From assembly GCA_900548515.1 (NCBI GenBank), contig URKU01000012.1, positions 1 to 29,911 of the forward strand: 29,911 nucleotides of DNA, read 5' to 3'. This document shows, piece after piece, positions 1-7,613 of the stretch. Both the position numbers and the translations under genes were made by a program. This DNA comes from an uncultured Collinsella sp. Its GTDB lineage: Bacteria; Actinomycetota; Coriobacteriia; Coriobacteriales; Coriobacteriaceae. The notes beneath the pieces were generated by a model. The model made no database searches and had not been told where the DNA came from. It saw only the letters and a program-made list of their open reading frames with translations. Numbering within the stretch: the first letter of the stretch is position 1; every line of letters begins with the position of its first letter.

Positions 1-72
1 GACGCTGCCTCCGCCAGTCCTTCCGACGCTCCCGACGCCGTCGACGCCGCCAACCCACTCCACATCGTCTAG
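1..72 (+). CDS. C-terminal end of an unidentified protein (partial, runs in from the left)
   Basis: An open frame runs from base 1 to a TAG at 70-72 and encodes only the last 23 residues, rich in Ala, Ser, Pro and Asp and ending ANPLHIV. The tail looks like a flexible, acidic, low-complexity C-terminus. Nothing in it identifies the family. The strong hairpin terminator that follows at once supports a genuine gene end on the plus strand. Confidence 0.55.
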   Translation, partial: DAASASPSDAPDAVDAANPLHIV

Positions 73-82
73 GATCCCCTAT

Positions 83-155
83 AAGTTGCGGTGAAATAGT
101 TCCTAAATCCAGCCTTCTGGCTCTTAAACAAGAACTATTCCACCGCAACTTTTTT
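83..155 (+). terminator. Long, near-perfect hairpin terminator, probably bidirectional
   Basis: Arms at 83-102 and 132-151 are complementary over 20 bp with a single mismatch. The loop contains a smaller hairpin (agcc/ggct, 111-122). A T run at 150-155 closes the structure on the plus strand. It lies 10 bases after the stop of the first gene. The arm is unusually long for a simple terminator, so it could also be a dispersed palindromic repeat used as one. Confidence 0.8.
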
Positions 156-474
156 GAGTGGTTTCGTAGATCATAAGTCGCGCAAATAGTCAAGTCATAC
201 CTGTTTGAACAAAGTAGCGGCAGTACAAGTGCATTCGCACTTGCTTAAAATCGATATTAATGAACAGTCTGCTTGTATCTGTAAAATGCGTGGCTTGATG
301 AGCGACGCCTTGGCGGGTAATGAGTCAAAAAGCAGTAACGTAATCAACTTGTAACAAACTTAGACGTTTAAACAAATAATGCAACCTTTTACGAATTTAG
401 CTATAATTCCACAAACCAAACAGGTATACTTCCTTCATGTCGTGTAGGAATTACGTAGACAAAAAGGAGGTTAT
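156..474 (+). promoter_or_regulatory. AT-rich leader and promoter region of the mannose PTS operon
   Basis: About 320 bases with no convincing gene, clearly richer in A/T than the flanking coding DNA. A perfect 7-bp hairpin (caagtgc/gcacttg) sits at 226-243 and an 8-bp palindrome gtttaaac at 366-373. A perfect -10 hexamer TATAAT is at 402-407, but the matching -35 position (around 379-384) is poor, which suggests an activated promoter. It leaves an untranslated leader of roughly 65 bases before the strong RBS at 463-470. Confidence 0.45.
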
Positions 475-477
475 GTG

Positions 478-1467
478 ATGGTAAGTATTGTTCTTGCTAG
501 CCACGGGGACTTGGCAGCTGGAATCAAGCAGACGGGCTCGATGGTCTTTGGCGATCAGCCGTCTGTGGCCGTGGTCTCGCTCGAGCCGAGCATGGGCCCC
601 GACGACTTCCGTGCTAAGGTCGAGGAAGCAATCGCTTCCTTCGAGGACCAGGAGCAGGTGCTCTTCCTCGTTGATCTGTGGGGCGGCACGCCGTTCAACC
701 AGATCAGCGGGCTCATCGAGGGCCACGATTCCTGGGCTATCGTCACCGGTGTCAACCTGCCTATGCTCATCGAGGCATATTCGCAGCGCTTTGACGCAAA
801 GAACACTGCACATGCGATCGCAAAACATCTCGTGACTGAGGCTAAGGCTGGCGTGCGCGTCAAGCCCGAGTCTCTGGAGCCCGAGGAGAAGAAGCCGGCT
901 GCGGCCGCCGCTGCTCCTGCAGGCGCCATCCCTCCGGGAACGGTCATCGGCGATGGGCACATCAAGATCGCCCACGTCCGTATCGACACCCGTCTGCTTC
1001 ATGGCCAGGTGGCCACCACGTGGACCAAGCAGATCAACCCCAACCGCATCATCGTGGTTTCCGACGGCGTTGCTCACGACGAGCTCCGCAAGACCATGAT
1101 CGAGCAGGCTGCCCCTCCGGGAGTCCATGCCAACGTCGTGCCCATCAAGAAGATGGCCGAGGTCGTCAAGGACACGCGCTTTGGTGACACCAAGGCCATG
1201 CTGCTCTTCGAGAACCCGCAGGATCTGCTCAAGGCCATCGAGGCCGGCGTCGACATCAAGGAAGTCAACATCGGTTCCATGGCTCACTCCAAGGGCAAGG
1301 TCGTCGTCACCAACGCCGTCGCTATGGGCGATGACGACGTCAAGACTCTCGAGGCCCTCAAGGCCAAGGGCGTCAAGTTCGAGGTTCGCAAGGTTCCTTC
1401 GGATTCCTCCGAGGATCTCGACGCCATGTTGAAGAAAGCTAAGGCCGAACTGGCCGCTCAAGCATAG
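478..1467 (+). CDS. manX: Mannose-family PTS EIIAB (fused IIA-IIB)
   Basis: Cytoplasmic phosphocarrier of a mannose/glucose-type phosphotransferase system. It passes phosphate from HPr to the sugar entering through EIIC/EIID. Residues 1-130 are an EIIA-Man domain with the phospho-His H9 in LASHGDLAAG. An Ala/Pro-rich hinge (about 139-160) leads to an EIIB-Man domain with phospho-His H175 in DTRLLHGQV. The 329-residue length is normal for a ManX-type fusion. A GTG at 475 lies only 4 bases from the RBS aaaggagg (463-470), so the ATG at 478 is preferred. It is the first gene of an operon, with EIIC 18 bases downstream. Substrate is inferred from family (mannose, glucose, related hexoses). Confidence 0.93.
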   Translation: MVSIVLASHGDLAAGIKQTGSMVFGDQPSVAVVSLEPSMGPDDFRAKVEEAIASFEDQEQVLFLVDLWGGTPFNQISGLIEGHDSWAIVTGVNLPMLIEAYSQRFDAKNTAHAIAKHLVTEAKAGVRVKPESLEPEEKKPAAAAAAPAGAIPPGTVIGDGHIKIAHVRIDTRLLHGQVATTWTKQINPNRIIVVSDGVAHDELRKTMIEQAAPPGVHANVVPIKKMAEVVKDTRFGDTKAMLLFENPQDLLKAIEAGVDIKEVNIGSMAHSKGKVVVTNAVAMGDDDVKTLEALKAKGVKFEVRKVPSDSSEDLDAMLKKAKAELAAQA

Positions 1468-1485
1468 AAAAGGAGGGTCCGATAC

Positions 1486-2304
1486 ATGTCTGCAATCACT
1501 ATTCTGCTTGTTGCGATTGTCGCGTTGCTTGCCGGTATGGAAGGCATTCTGGATGAGTTCCAGTTCCATCAGCCGCTCGTGGCATGCACGCTTATCGGTC
1601 TCGTAACCGGTCACCTTCAGGAGGGCATCCTCCTGGGCGGTTCGCTCCAGATGATGGCCCTTGGCTGGGCTAACGTTGGCGCCGCCGTCGCGCCTGATGC
1701 CGCTCTGGCTTCGGTCGCTTCTTCGATCATCATGGTGCTCGCCCTCAACGGCGGCGCCACCGATTCGGCCAAGGCCGTTACCGCCGCCATCGCCGTCGCC
1801 GTCCCGCTGTCGGTCGCTGGTCTGTTCCTGACCATGATCTGCCGTACCCTGGCTACCGCTATCGCTCACGCCATGGACGGTTGCGCCGAGAAGGGCGACT
1901 TCTCCGGCATCGAGCGCTGGCAGTACGCTGCCATCCTCATGCAGGGCCTTCGTATCGCCATCCCGGCAGTACTTCTGTGCATCATCCCGGCCGAGGCTGT
2001 TACCAACGCGCTTAACGCTATGCCCGACTGGCTGTCCGGCGGCATGGCTGTCGGCGGCGGCATGGTCGCTTCCGTCGGTTACGCCATGGTCATCAACATG
2101 ATGGCCACCAAGGAGACCTGGCCGTTCTTCATCCTCGGCTTTGTCCTTGCTGCCATCCCTCAGCTCACGCTGATCGCCCTTGGCCTCATCGGCATCTCCC
2201 TTGCCCTCATCTACCTTGGCCTTAAGGATCTGGCCAAGCAGGGTGGCGGCATGGGCGGTGGCTCCGGCGACCCGCTCGGCGACATTCTGAACGATTACGA
2301 GTAG
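1486..2304 (+). CDS. manY: Mannose-family PTS EIIC membrane component
   Basis: Integral membrane subunit that, with EIID, forms the sugar channel of the mannose PTS. The 272 residues are mostly hydrophobic and include the conserved EIIC-Man stretch GGSLQMMALGWANVGAAVAP (about 51-70). The C-terminus is Gly-rich, then acidic (DPLGDILNDYE). The ATG follows an aaaggaggg RBS at 1469-1477. It lies between the EIIAB and EIID genes with short spacers, so the three are almost certainly co-transcribed. Size and order (IIAB-IIC-IID) match ManXYZ. Confidence 0.93.
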   Translation: MSAITILLVAIVALLAGMEGILDEFQFHQPLVACTLIGLVTGHLQEGILLGGSLQMMALGWANVGAAVAPDAALASVASSIIMVLALNGGATDSAKAVTAAIAVAVPLSVAGLFLTMICRTLATAIAHAMDGCAEKGDFSGIERWQYAAILMQGLRIAIPAVLLCIIPAEAVTNALNAMPDWLSGGMAVGGGMVASVGYAMVINMMATKETWPFFILGFVLAAIPQLTLIALGLIGISLALIYLGLKDLAKQGGGMGGGSGDPLGDILNDYE

Positions 2305-2320
2305 GAGGGGAGTGATACAT

Positions 2321-3241
2321 ATGGCAGAGAACAAGATTCAGCTCACCAAGGCTGACCGCAAGAAGGTTTGCTTCCGTCATCAGTTCCTTCAGGGCTCGTG
2401 GAACTACGAGCGTATGCAGAACGGCGGCTGGTGCTTCGCAATGATCCCTGCGATCAAGAAGCTCTACACCAGCAAGGATGATCAGATTGCCGCTCTTAAG
2501 CGCCACCTGGAGTTCTATAACACCCACCCCTATGTTTCCGCCCCCGTCATTGGCGTTACCCTCGCTCTCGAGGAGGAACGCGCCAACGGTGCTCCGATTG
2601 ACGACGTCGCCATTCAGGGCGTCAAGGTCGGTATGATGGGCCCGCTCGCCGGCGTCGGCGACCCCGCCTTCTGGTTCACCCTTCGCCCGATTCTGGGCGC
2701 TCTGGGCGCTTCCCTGGCCCTGTCCGGCAGCATCGCCGGTCCGCTGCTGTTCTTCTTCGCGTGGAACATCATTCGTTACGCCTTCCTGTGGTACACGCAG
2801 GAGTTTGGCTACAAGGTCGGCTCCTCCATCGCCAAGGACCTCTCCGGCGGTCTGATGGGCAAGGTCACCGAGGGTGCATCCATCCTGGGTATGTTCATCA
2901 TCGGCGCCCTGGTCGAGCGCTGGGTGTCCATCTCCTTCACCCCGGTCGTCTCCAAGGTCACGCAGTCTGCTGGCGCCTTTATCGACTGGGCTAACCTGCC
3001 CTCCGGTTCCGAGGGTATCAAGGAAGCACTGACGATGTATAACTCCATCGGTGCTAACGCCCTTGATCAGGTGAAGGTCACCACGCTTCAGGCCAACCTC
3101 GATCAGCTCATCCCCGGCCTTGCCGCCGTGTGCCTGACCCTGCTGGTCTGCAAGCTCCTCAAGAAGAAGGTCAGCCCGATCGTCATCATCCTGGCTCTCT
3201 TCGCCATCGGCATCATCGGTCGCGTCTGCGGCTTCATGTAA
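2321..3241 (+). CDS. manZ: Mannose-family PTS EIID membrane component
   Basis: Second membrane subunit of the mannose PTS. The 306 residues contain the EIID hallmarks: an N-terminal amphipathic part with FLQGSWNYERMQNGGWCFAM, then NTHPYVSAPVIGVTLALEE, then KVGMMGPLAGVGDPAFWFTL. Hydrophobic segments at the C-terminus end in GRVCGFM. A GTG at 2312 touches the RBS (aggagggg, 2303-2310), so the ATG at 2321, about 10 bases away, is the better start. It is the last structural gene before a hairpin terminator at 3298. Confidence 0.93.
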   Translation: MAENKIQLTKADRKKVCFRHQFLQGSWNYERMQNGGWCFAMIPAIKKLYTSKDDQIAALKRHLEFYNTHPYVSAPVIGVTLALEEERANGAPIDDVAIQGVKVGMMGPLAGVGDPAFWFTLRPILGALGASLALSGSIAGPLLFFFAWNIIRYAFLWYTQEFGYKVGSSIAKDLSGGLMGKVTEGASILGMFIIGALVERWVSISFTPVVSKVTQSAGAFIDWANLPSGSEGIKEALTMYNSIGANALDQVKVTTLQANLDQLIPGLAAVCLTLLVCKLLKKKVSPIVIILALFAIGIIGRVCGFM

Positions 3242-3297
3242 GCACGTTTCGGCTTAAGACCGAGAATTGCTAGGCAAGGGCTTTTGAGCCATTGAAA

Positions 3298-3343
3298 CGG
3301 ACCGCACCCGGTGGGTACACTGGATGCGGTCCGATTGTTTTAT
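3298..3343 (+). terminator. Hairpin after manZ and before the DUF956 gene
   Basis: Arms cggaccgca (3298-3306) and tgcggtccg (3325-3333) form a perfect 9-bp stem followed by a T-rich run attgttttattt. The structure sits between manZ and manO and ends just before the manO ribosome binding site (about 3344-3350). It probably lowers expression of the fourth gene relative to manXYZ, rather than ending the operon outright. Confidence 0.75.
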
Positions 3344-3361
3344 TTGGAGGGCGAGGCGCGC

Positions 3362-3760
3362 ATGGCGCAATCTCAGAACAGCACGGTCGATCTGGCAACG
3401 CCGGCAACCTGCCTGATGGGGCTTACCAGCCACGGTAACGTGATGGTGGGCAATAAGGCGTTTGAGTACTATAACGAGCGCAATCCCGAGGATTATATTC
3501 AAATCCCGTGGGACGAGGTCGACTATATTGCCGCCGAGGTTTTGCGCGGCACCAAGAAGATTACGCGTTTTGCCATCTTCACCAAGGACAACGGTCACTT
3601 TACGTTTTCGACGCGCGACGACAAAGAGACGCTTCGCGCGGTCCGCAAGTACGTCGACGAGGATAAGCTCGTGCGTTCGCCCGACTTTATCGACGTAACG
3701 ACCAAGGGCGCCAAGAGCATCCCTGCTGCCATCAAAAGCCTCTTTCACAAAGGCGACTAG
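3362..3760 (+). CDS. manO: DUF956 family protein (ManO-like, man operon accessory protein)
   Basis: A small soluble protein of 132 residues from the ATG at 3362. An upstream in-frame start at 3311 lies inside the terminator hairpin and is rejected. The sequence (CLMGLTSHGNVMVGNKAFEY, then IQIPWDEVDYIAAEV, then FTFSTRD) matches the DUF956 family, found almost only beside mannose PTS operons. ManO in lactic acid bacteria is described as a regulator of the man operon, but the biochemical mechanism is not established. It is separated from manZ by a hairpin and followed by a strong terminator, so it is the operon's last gene. Confidence 0.85.
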   Translation: MAQSQNSTVDLATPATCLMGLTSHGNVMVGNKAFEYYNERNPEDYIQIPWDEVDYIAAEVLRGTKKITRFAIFTKDNGHFTFSTRDDKETLRAVRKYVDEDKLVRSPDFIDVTTKGAKSIPAAIKSLFHKGD

Positions 3761-3778
3761 TCGTCTGCGATAGATGGC

Positions 3779-3828
3779 GGAAAATGCATCCCGGAATTCG
3801 TTCTCATTCCGGGATGCATTTTCCTTTT
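3779..3828 (+). terminator. Strong terminator of the man operon
   Basis: A perfect 19-bp stem: 3779-3797 pairs with 3806-3824 around an 8-base loop, followed by cctttt. The A-rich start of the 5' arm also gives a T run on the other strand, so it can act in both directions. No gene is seen between here and the tRNA at 4006. Confidence 0.9.
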
Positions 3829-4005
3829 GAGCGCCAGTCGGGAAATTTCCTTTTCATGTGGTTAGAGGAAACTCCATCCCATTTTTTCGCTTTATTCTTT
3901 CCGATATTGAGGATTATCTACGGCGACAATTCGCTATAAAGCCTTCTTGATGAGTGGACATGCGCTACATGGCAAAGGGGCAAATCTGCTACACTAGTAC
4001 AACAT

Positions 4006-4081
4006 GCCTCCGTAGCTCAGGGGATAGAGCACCGCTCTCCTAAAGCGGGTGTCGACGGTTCGAATCCGCCCGGGGGCACCA
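4006..4081 (+). tRNA. tRNA-Arg (anticodon CCT)
   Basis: A full cloverleaf is visible. The acceptor gcctccg pairs with cgggggc (one G-T pair). The D arm contains gctcaggggatagagc. The anticodon stem ccgct/agcgg encloses the loop ctcctaa, giving anticodon CCT (reads AGG). The T arm contains ggttcgaatcc. The 3' CCA is encoded (4079-4081). A weak -10-like TACACT lies at 3990-3995. The region downstream is full of decayed and transferred-looking genes, as is common beside tRNA genes, though no integrase or duplicated tRNA end was seen. Confidence 0.95.
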
Positions 4082-4090
4082 GGGAATATG

Positions 4091-4117
4091 ACGGCGTCGC
4101 GGGAGCGGCGCCGTTTC
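4091..4117 (+). terminator. Weak hairpin after tRNA-Arg
   Basis: acggcg (4091-4096) pairs with cgccgt (4109-4114), followed by ttct. It lies 10 bases after the encoded CCA and is a plausible but weak terminator. Confidence 0.4.
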
Positions 4118-4170
4118 TGGTTTGCGGGGGCCGCCGTGCTGCTCGCCCGTGGGGGATGGGCATCTGTTTC

Positions 4171-5401
4171 CTAGAGTGTGCTGCGGTAAATCTTTCTCGC
4201 GTCGTCCAGCGTGAGCTTCTTGAAGCTGCCGAAGAGCTCTCCGCGGTTGATCTTGAGGTCCGGAATCATCTTTTCGATATCGTCCTCGGTGACTCCGAAC
4301 TCCGATAGCGTGCGCGGCATTCCCGGCGAGACGTTGAAATCCTGCAGCTCGTCGATGGTCGCTTCGACCGCGTACTCGATTGCCTGCTCGGGGGTTACCT
4401 CCACATCGAGCTCGTCCGCGTCCGAATCGACGGGTTCGACGCCAAAGGCCTGGGCGCTGAACTCCAGGAAGCGCTCGGGGTGCTCTCGCCATGCGTAGCG
4501 CAACCAGGCGGGGAAGATGACGGCGAGGCCGGCGTCGTGCGTGATCTTGGTGTCCAGTGCGGACAGCTCGTGCTCAAGGACGTGGCAGGTCCAATCGCCG
4601 TCGCGCAGGCCGGGGACACCCAGGCCGCAGCCGGCGAGGCCGTTATGGGCGAGCGTACCCACCCACATGATCTCGGCGCGGGCGTCGTAGTCATCTGGGT
4701 TCTCCATCACCTTGGACGCCGCCTCCATCGCAGCGCGCACTGGCCCGCAGGCGCTGTTGTCGGTTACGCCCACGGCGGGCTCGCCGGAGAAGAGTCGCTC
4801 CATGTATGGGCGATCATGTCGGTCACTCCCGCGGCGGTCTGGTAGGCGGGCAGGGTGAAGGTCAGTTCCGGGTCGAGGAAGGCGATGGCCGGGCGGTTGA
4901 GGTCCGTGTTAATGCCGCATTTGAGGTGCTCCTCGTCGTTGCTGATAACGCAGGAGTTAGAGGCCTCGGACCCGATGCGGGGATGGTCGCCACGCAGGCG
5001 ACGTCGATGCGGTCGGCGGGAACGGCGCGCTTGCGGAAGAAGTCCCATACGTCGCCGTCGTATACCGCCCCCAGCGCGATGGCCTTCGCGCAGTCCATGG
5101 CTGAGCCGCCGCCCACGGGCAGGATGATGTCGACGTCGTTTTCCCGTGCGAGCTCGACGCCTTCTCGCACCAAGCCTATTTCGGGGTTTGGACGCACCCC
5201 TCTAAGCTCGATGTGCTCCACGCCCGCGGCGTCGAGCGATGCCTTCACGTGGCCGAGCGTTCCGCAGCGGACTACGGAACCCTTGCCGTAGACAATGAGC
5301 GCTCGGCGGTGGCCGGAGACGGACAGGGTCTCCCCAACCTTGTCGGTCACTTTTCGTCCAAAGACAAAGCGGGTGGGGGAGTAGAGGGAGAAATCGTTCA
5401 T
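4171..5401 (-). pseudogene. Iron-dependent alcohol dehydrogenase (butanol dehydrogenase type), broken by two frameshifts
   Basis: The N-terminal part (5401 to about 4985) starts MNDFSLYSPTRFVFGRKV and has the family's NAD-binding GGGSAMDCAKAIALGA. The frame then breaks in a G run at about 4978-4982: restoring one base gives TIPASGSEASNS, the canonical family sequence. A second one-base loss at about 4803 separates AAGVTDMIAHT from MERLFSGEPAVGVTDN. The final frame ends STL at 4171. With both bases restored the protein would be about 410 residues, normal for YqhD/BDH-type enzymes. The fragments are otherwise well conserved, so the damage looks recent. A sequencing error in one run is possible, but two independent shifts make a pseudogene more likely. 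Confidence 0.85.
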
Positions 5402-5895
5402 GGAGCTCCAATCTGGCGTTTCGCCCTACATGCGCGGAGGAGTTTTTCGGGCGCATCGCCTGCATTCGCGTCGCAATCTCGGCGGCGCGGTGCGGTCCGT
5501 GGATTCCATCGTATCGCCCGCGGCATCCCTTACCGACGATTGGGGCGAGTCTGCATTTCGCGGCGCGACGTCCACCTGGCGGACGATATCCGTTCGCGAC
5601 ACGTGGCCGTCCCGGTCGCAATAGCGTATGCGCACCGGGTCGCCGAGATGGGCCTGTGACCCCTTCTCCTGATGCGAGCGCGCGAGACGGACGAGCAGCG
5701 GCGCGAGCACCTGCTCGACCGTCTCCTCCCGATACCACGCCGCCACGGGCAACCCGTTCACGTCAAACCCGTACGTTCGCCATGCCATTCGCCTCGCCGC
5801 CTTCGCCGAACGAAACCGCGTATCCAGACCGCCGGTCCCCAACCCAGCACTTCGACGAGCCTTCGCGCGCACTTCTGCGGTCGGGATGCGCCCGT
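5402..5895. other. Degenerate stretch without an intact gene
   Basis: Nearly 500 bases between the broken dehydrogenase and the duplicated levR upstream block. Apart from a kinase-like stub (5660-5788, minus), the minus-strand frames give short protein-like pieces in different frames, such as PVRIRYCDRDGHVSRTDIV around 5590-5650 and YDGIHGPHRAAEIATRMQ around 5450-5510. These read like fused fragments of old genes, but I cannot assign them to families. Confidence 0.5.
5660..5788 (-). pseudogene. N-terminal stub, possibly of a P-loop nucleoside/sugar kinase family protein
   Basis: From an ATG at 5788 the frame reads MAWRTYGFDVNGLPVAAWYR and then EETVEQVLAPLLVRLARSHQ. This resembles the segment just before the Walker A motif in a P-loop kinase family often seen near sugar transporters. 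The expected continuation (a hydrophobic strand and GxxGxGKS) is missing; the sequence switches to unrelated coding-like DNA near 5660. The family call rests on memory of the N-terminal pattern only. Confidence 0.35.
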
Positions 5896-6120
5896 GAGGC
5901 GCTCGGCAGGCAGCGCCATTGCCGCTCGCTGTGTCGAGCGCGAGTGTCGAGAAGTCGCCACATGCCACTCAGATGTAGCATGGAGTGCCGAAGCGCACGC
6001 GCCCGTGACGAAACACTGGCGCCAACCCGTTCCGCGCACCACCCCGCCCGTAAGGTGTGTGGCGAAAGGAGGACCAGCCGCATGAACATCCCCGAGACAC
6101 AGAGCCTACCTCGATCGCAT
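5896..6120 (+). repeat. Duplicated block, copy A: levR upstream region and start of levR
   Basis: This stretch matches 11261-11497 almost throughout, including the RBS and the first codons of levR (ATG at 6082 versus 11448). By eye about nine bases in ten agree upstream of the ATG. Shared elements include a direct repeat of gtgtcgag and the segment catggagtgccgaag. The match ends abruptly at gcat (6117-6120), where the internal levR deletion begins. Confidence 0.9.
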
Positions 6121-6272
6121 TCCGCACGAGCTTCTCTGACATTTCCGCCCATTACCACGTGGAGGTCCCCGTCACGGAGATCGCCTACGCATACGACTAC
6201 ATCAATTCCCGGCATGCCCCTCGCAGGCAGGCCACGCTGAACGACGGGTCCGCGGCCCGGCAGGAAGAATGA
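6082..6272 (+). pseudogene. Internally deleted copy of the LevR-like regulator gene
   Basis: The start (MNIPETQ, RBS aaaggagga) is the same as in the intact gene at 11448. A small net deletion of 11 bases follows after cacag. At 6120 the sequence then jumps to what corresponds to base 14050 of the intact copy. Both deletion edges carry the microhomology gcat (11494-11497 and 14046-14049 in copy B), so about 2.55 kb was removed. The last 50 residues of the regulator are still readable in another frame (SFSDISAHYHVEVPVTEIAY) to the TGA at 6270-6272. Frames before and after the junction do not match, so no regulator can be made. Its promoter block is retained and now lies directly ahead of the EIIB gene. 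Confidence 0.92.
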
Positions 6273-6335
6273 CGCGCCTCGGCACAGGCCATGCCGAAAC
6301 GCGTCACGCAAGCAAAGGAAGGAAGCCAACATCAC

Positions 6336-6824
6336 ATGAGCATCATCGCAGCACGCATCGACAACCGCCTGCTACACGGCATAGTGGCAACCCAGTGGGT
6401 ACCCGAGTTCCGTCCGCAGCGTCTCATGGTCATCGATGACATCGTCGCCAACGACCCGACCAAGAAGGCTGCCATGCGGATGGCAAAGCCCTCGGGAGTC
6501 GCCCTCTCCATTATCAACAAGGAGACGGCTCTCGCGAACTATCGGGCGGGCAAGTACGACGACCACACGGTCTTCATCGTGGCGCGAGACCCCCAGACCA
6601 TCCTCGACGTCATACAGACGGGCCAGGTTGTTCCCACACTCGTGGTCGGAGGCACAGTCTTTCCCGAAGAGGGGTCAGACGCCGTCCAGGTGAGCAGTCG
6701 CGCCTACGTCACCAAAGACGAGCTGCCCGCATATCGAGCGATTGCTGGCACCGGCTGCGATATCACCGTTCGCTATGTGCCGGCCGACAAGCCCGTAGAG
6801 CTCTCCAGCATCATCACGCTTTAG
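6336..6824 (+). CDS. Mannose/fructose-family PTS EIIB (LevE-like)
   Basis: Cytoplasmic phosphocarrier of 162 residues. The phospho-His is H14 in RIDNRLLHGIVATQW, the standard EIIB-Man active-site motif, and the length is typical of a free-standing EIIB. The ATG at 6336 follows aaaggaaggaag (6314-6325). An in-frame ATG at 6291 lies in the spacer after the regulator remnant and is rejected. It opens a B-C-D-A PTS operon that ends in a GH32 enzyme and is associated with a LevR-type regulator. That content equals the Bacillus levRDEFG-sacC locus, so the likely substrates are fructose or fructo-oligosaccharides. A truncated second copy lies at 14238. Confidence 0.92.
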   Translation: MSIIAARIDNRLLHGIVATQWVPEFRPQRLMVIDDIVANDPTKKAAMRMAKPSGVALSIINKETALANYRAGKYDDHTVFIVARDPQTILDVIQTGQVVPTLVVGGTVFPEEGSDAVQVSSRAYVTKDELPAYRAIAGTGCDITVRYVPADKPVELSSIITL

Positions 6825-6839
6825 CAAGGGAGTGAACTT

Positions 6840-7613
6840 ATGACACCATCCATCATCCAGATAGCCGTCGTTACACTCATCGCCTTCATCTACGGAGCCG
6901 AGAAGAACGCGGGACAAATTCTCACGAACATGTCCGTCACGCCAGCATGGTTCGTCGGACTTGCGCTCGGCGACCCCGTAACCGGCCTCGCCGTCGGCGC
7001 CATCGTCCAACTCATGAGCCTGGGCGTGGCGGCCATGGGAGGAGCCTCCGTCCCCGACTATCCCACTGCCGCCATCATTGGCGCCGTCGTTGCCATCACC
7101 TCGGGTCAGGAGGCGAGCGTCGGCGTTGCCGCCGGAATCGCAGTCGGCATGCTCGGCCTTCAGCTCGACGTCATCGCCAAGACGGCAAACGGCTTCCTCG
7201 GGCGTGCCTCGCAGCGCTTTGCCGAAGAGGGCAAGTACTCGCAGATGAAGAGCGTACTTTTCCTCGGTCCGGTCTTCTATGGCCTTACGGCGGCCATCCC
7301 CACGTTTGCCGTACTGCTCTTTGGCGCCGATGCCGTCAACGCTTTCCTCTCCGTCATGCCCTCCTGGTTCACGACCGGCCTCTCCATCGCCGCCGGTATC
7401 CTCCCCGTCGTCGGCCTTGCGATGCTTCTGTCCTTCATGCCAATGAAGAAGTTCATCGCCTACGCCATCGTTGGCTTCGTTCTGGCCGCCTACCTGCAGA
7501 TAAGCATTCTCCCCATCGCCCTGCTCGGTGCCGCCGCGGCCATCGAGTACTACAAGTCGCACAGCAATCCGTCCGTAAACGCCCTCGACGCTGGAGGTCT
7601 GGAAGATGAGTAA
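6840..7613 (+). CDS. Mannose/fructose-family PTS EIIC (LevF-like)
   Basis: Membrane channel subunit of 257 residues with many hydrophobic segments. The family pattern appears as LAVGAIVQLMSLGVAAMGGA followed by SVPDYPTAAIIGA. The ATG lies 15 bases after the EIIB stop, behind an aagggag RBS. The 3' end overlaps the EIID gene by 8 bases, implying translational coupling. It is clearly distinct from manY at 1486, so this is a separate transporter and not a duplicate of the first system. Confidence 0.92.
   Translation: MTPSIIQIAVVTLIAFIYGAEKNAGQILTNMSVTPAWFVGLALGDPVTGLAVGAIVQLMSLGVAAMGGASVPDYPTAAIIGAVVAITSGQEASVGVAAGIAVGMLGLQLDVIAKTANGFLGRASQRFAEEGKYSQMKSVLFLGPVFYGLTAAIPTFAVLLFGADAVNAFLSVMPSWFTTGLSIAAGILPVVGLAMLLSFMPMKKFIAYAIVGFVLAAYLQISILPIALLGAAAAIEYYKSHSNPSVNALDAGGLEDE

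Noticed and set aside
218..233. A sigma-54-like -24/-12 match ahead of the man operon
   Set aside because: GG and GC are spaced correctly, but only about 8 of 12 consensus positions match, and the only LevR-type regulator in the window lacks the sigma-54 contact loop.
451..2334. A 627-codon open frame on the minus strand over manX and manY
   Set aside because: It mirrors strongly conserved PTS genes and is rich in Asp, Gly, His and Arg, as antisense frames in GC-rich DNA are. No RBS or family resemblance.
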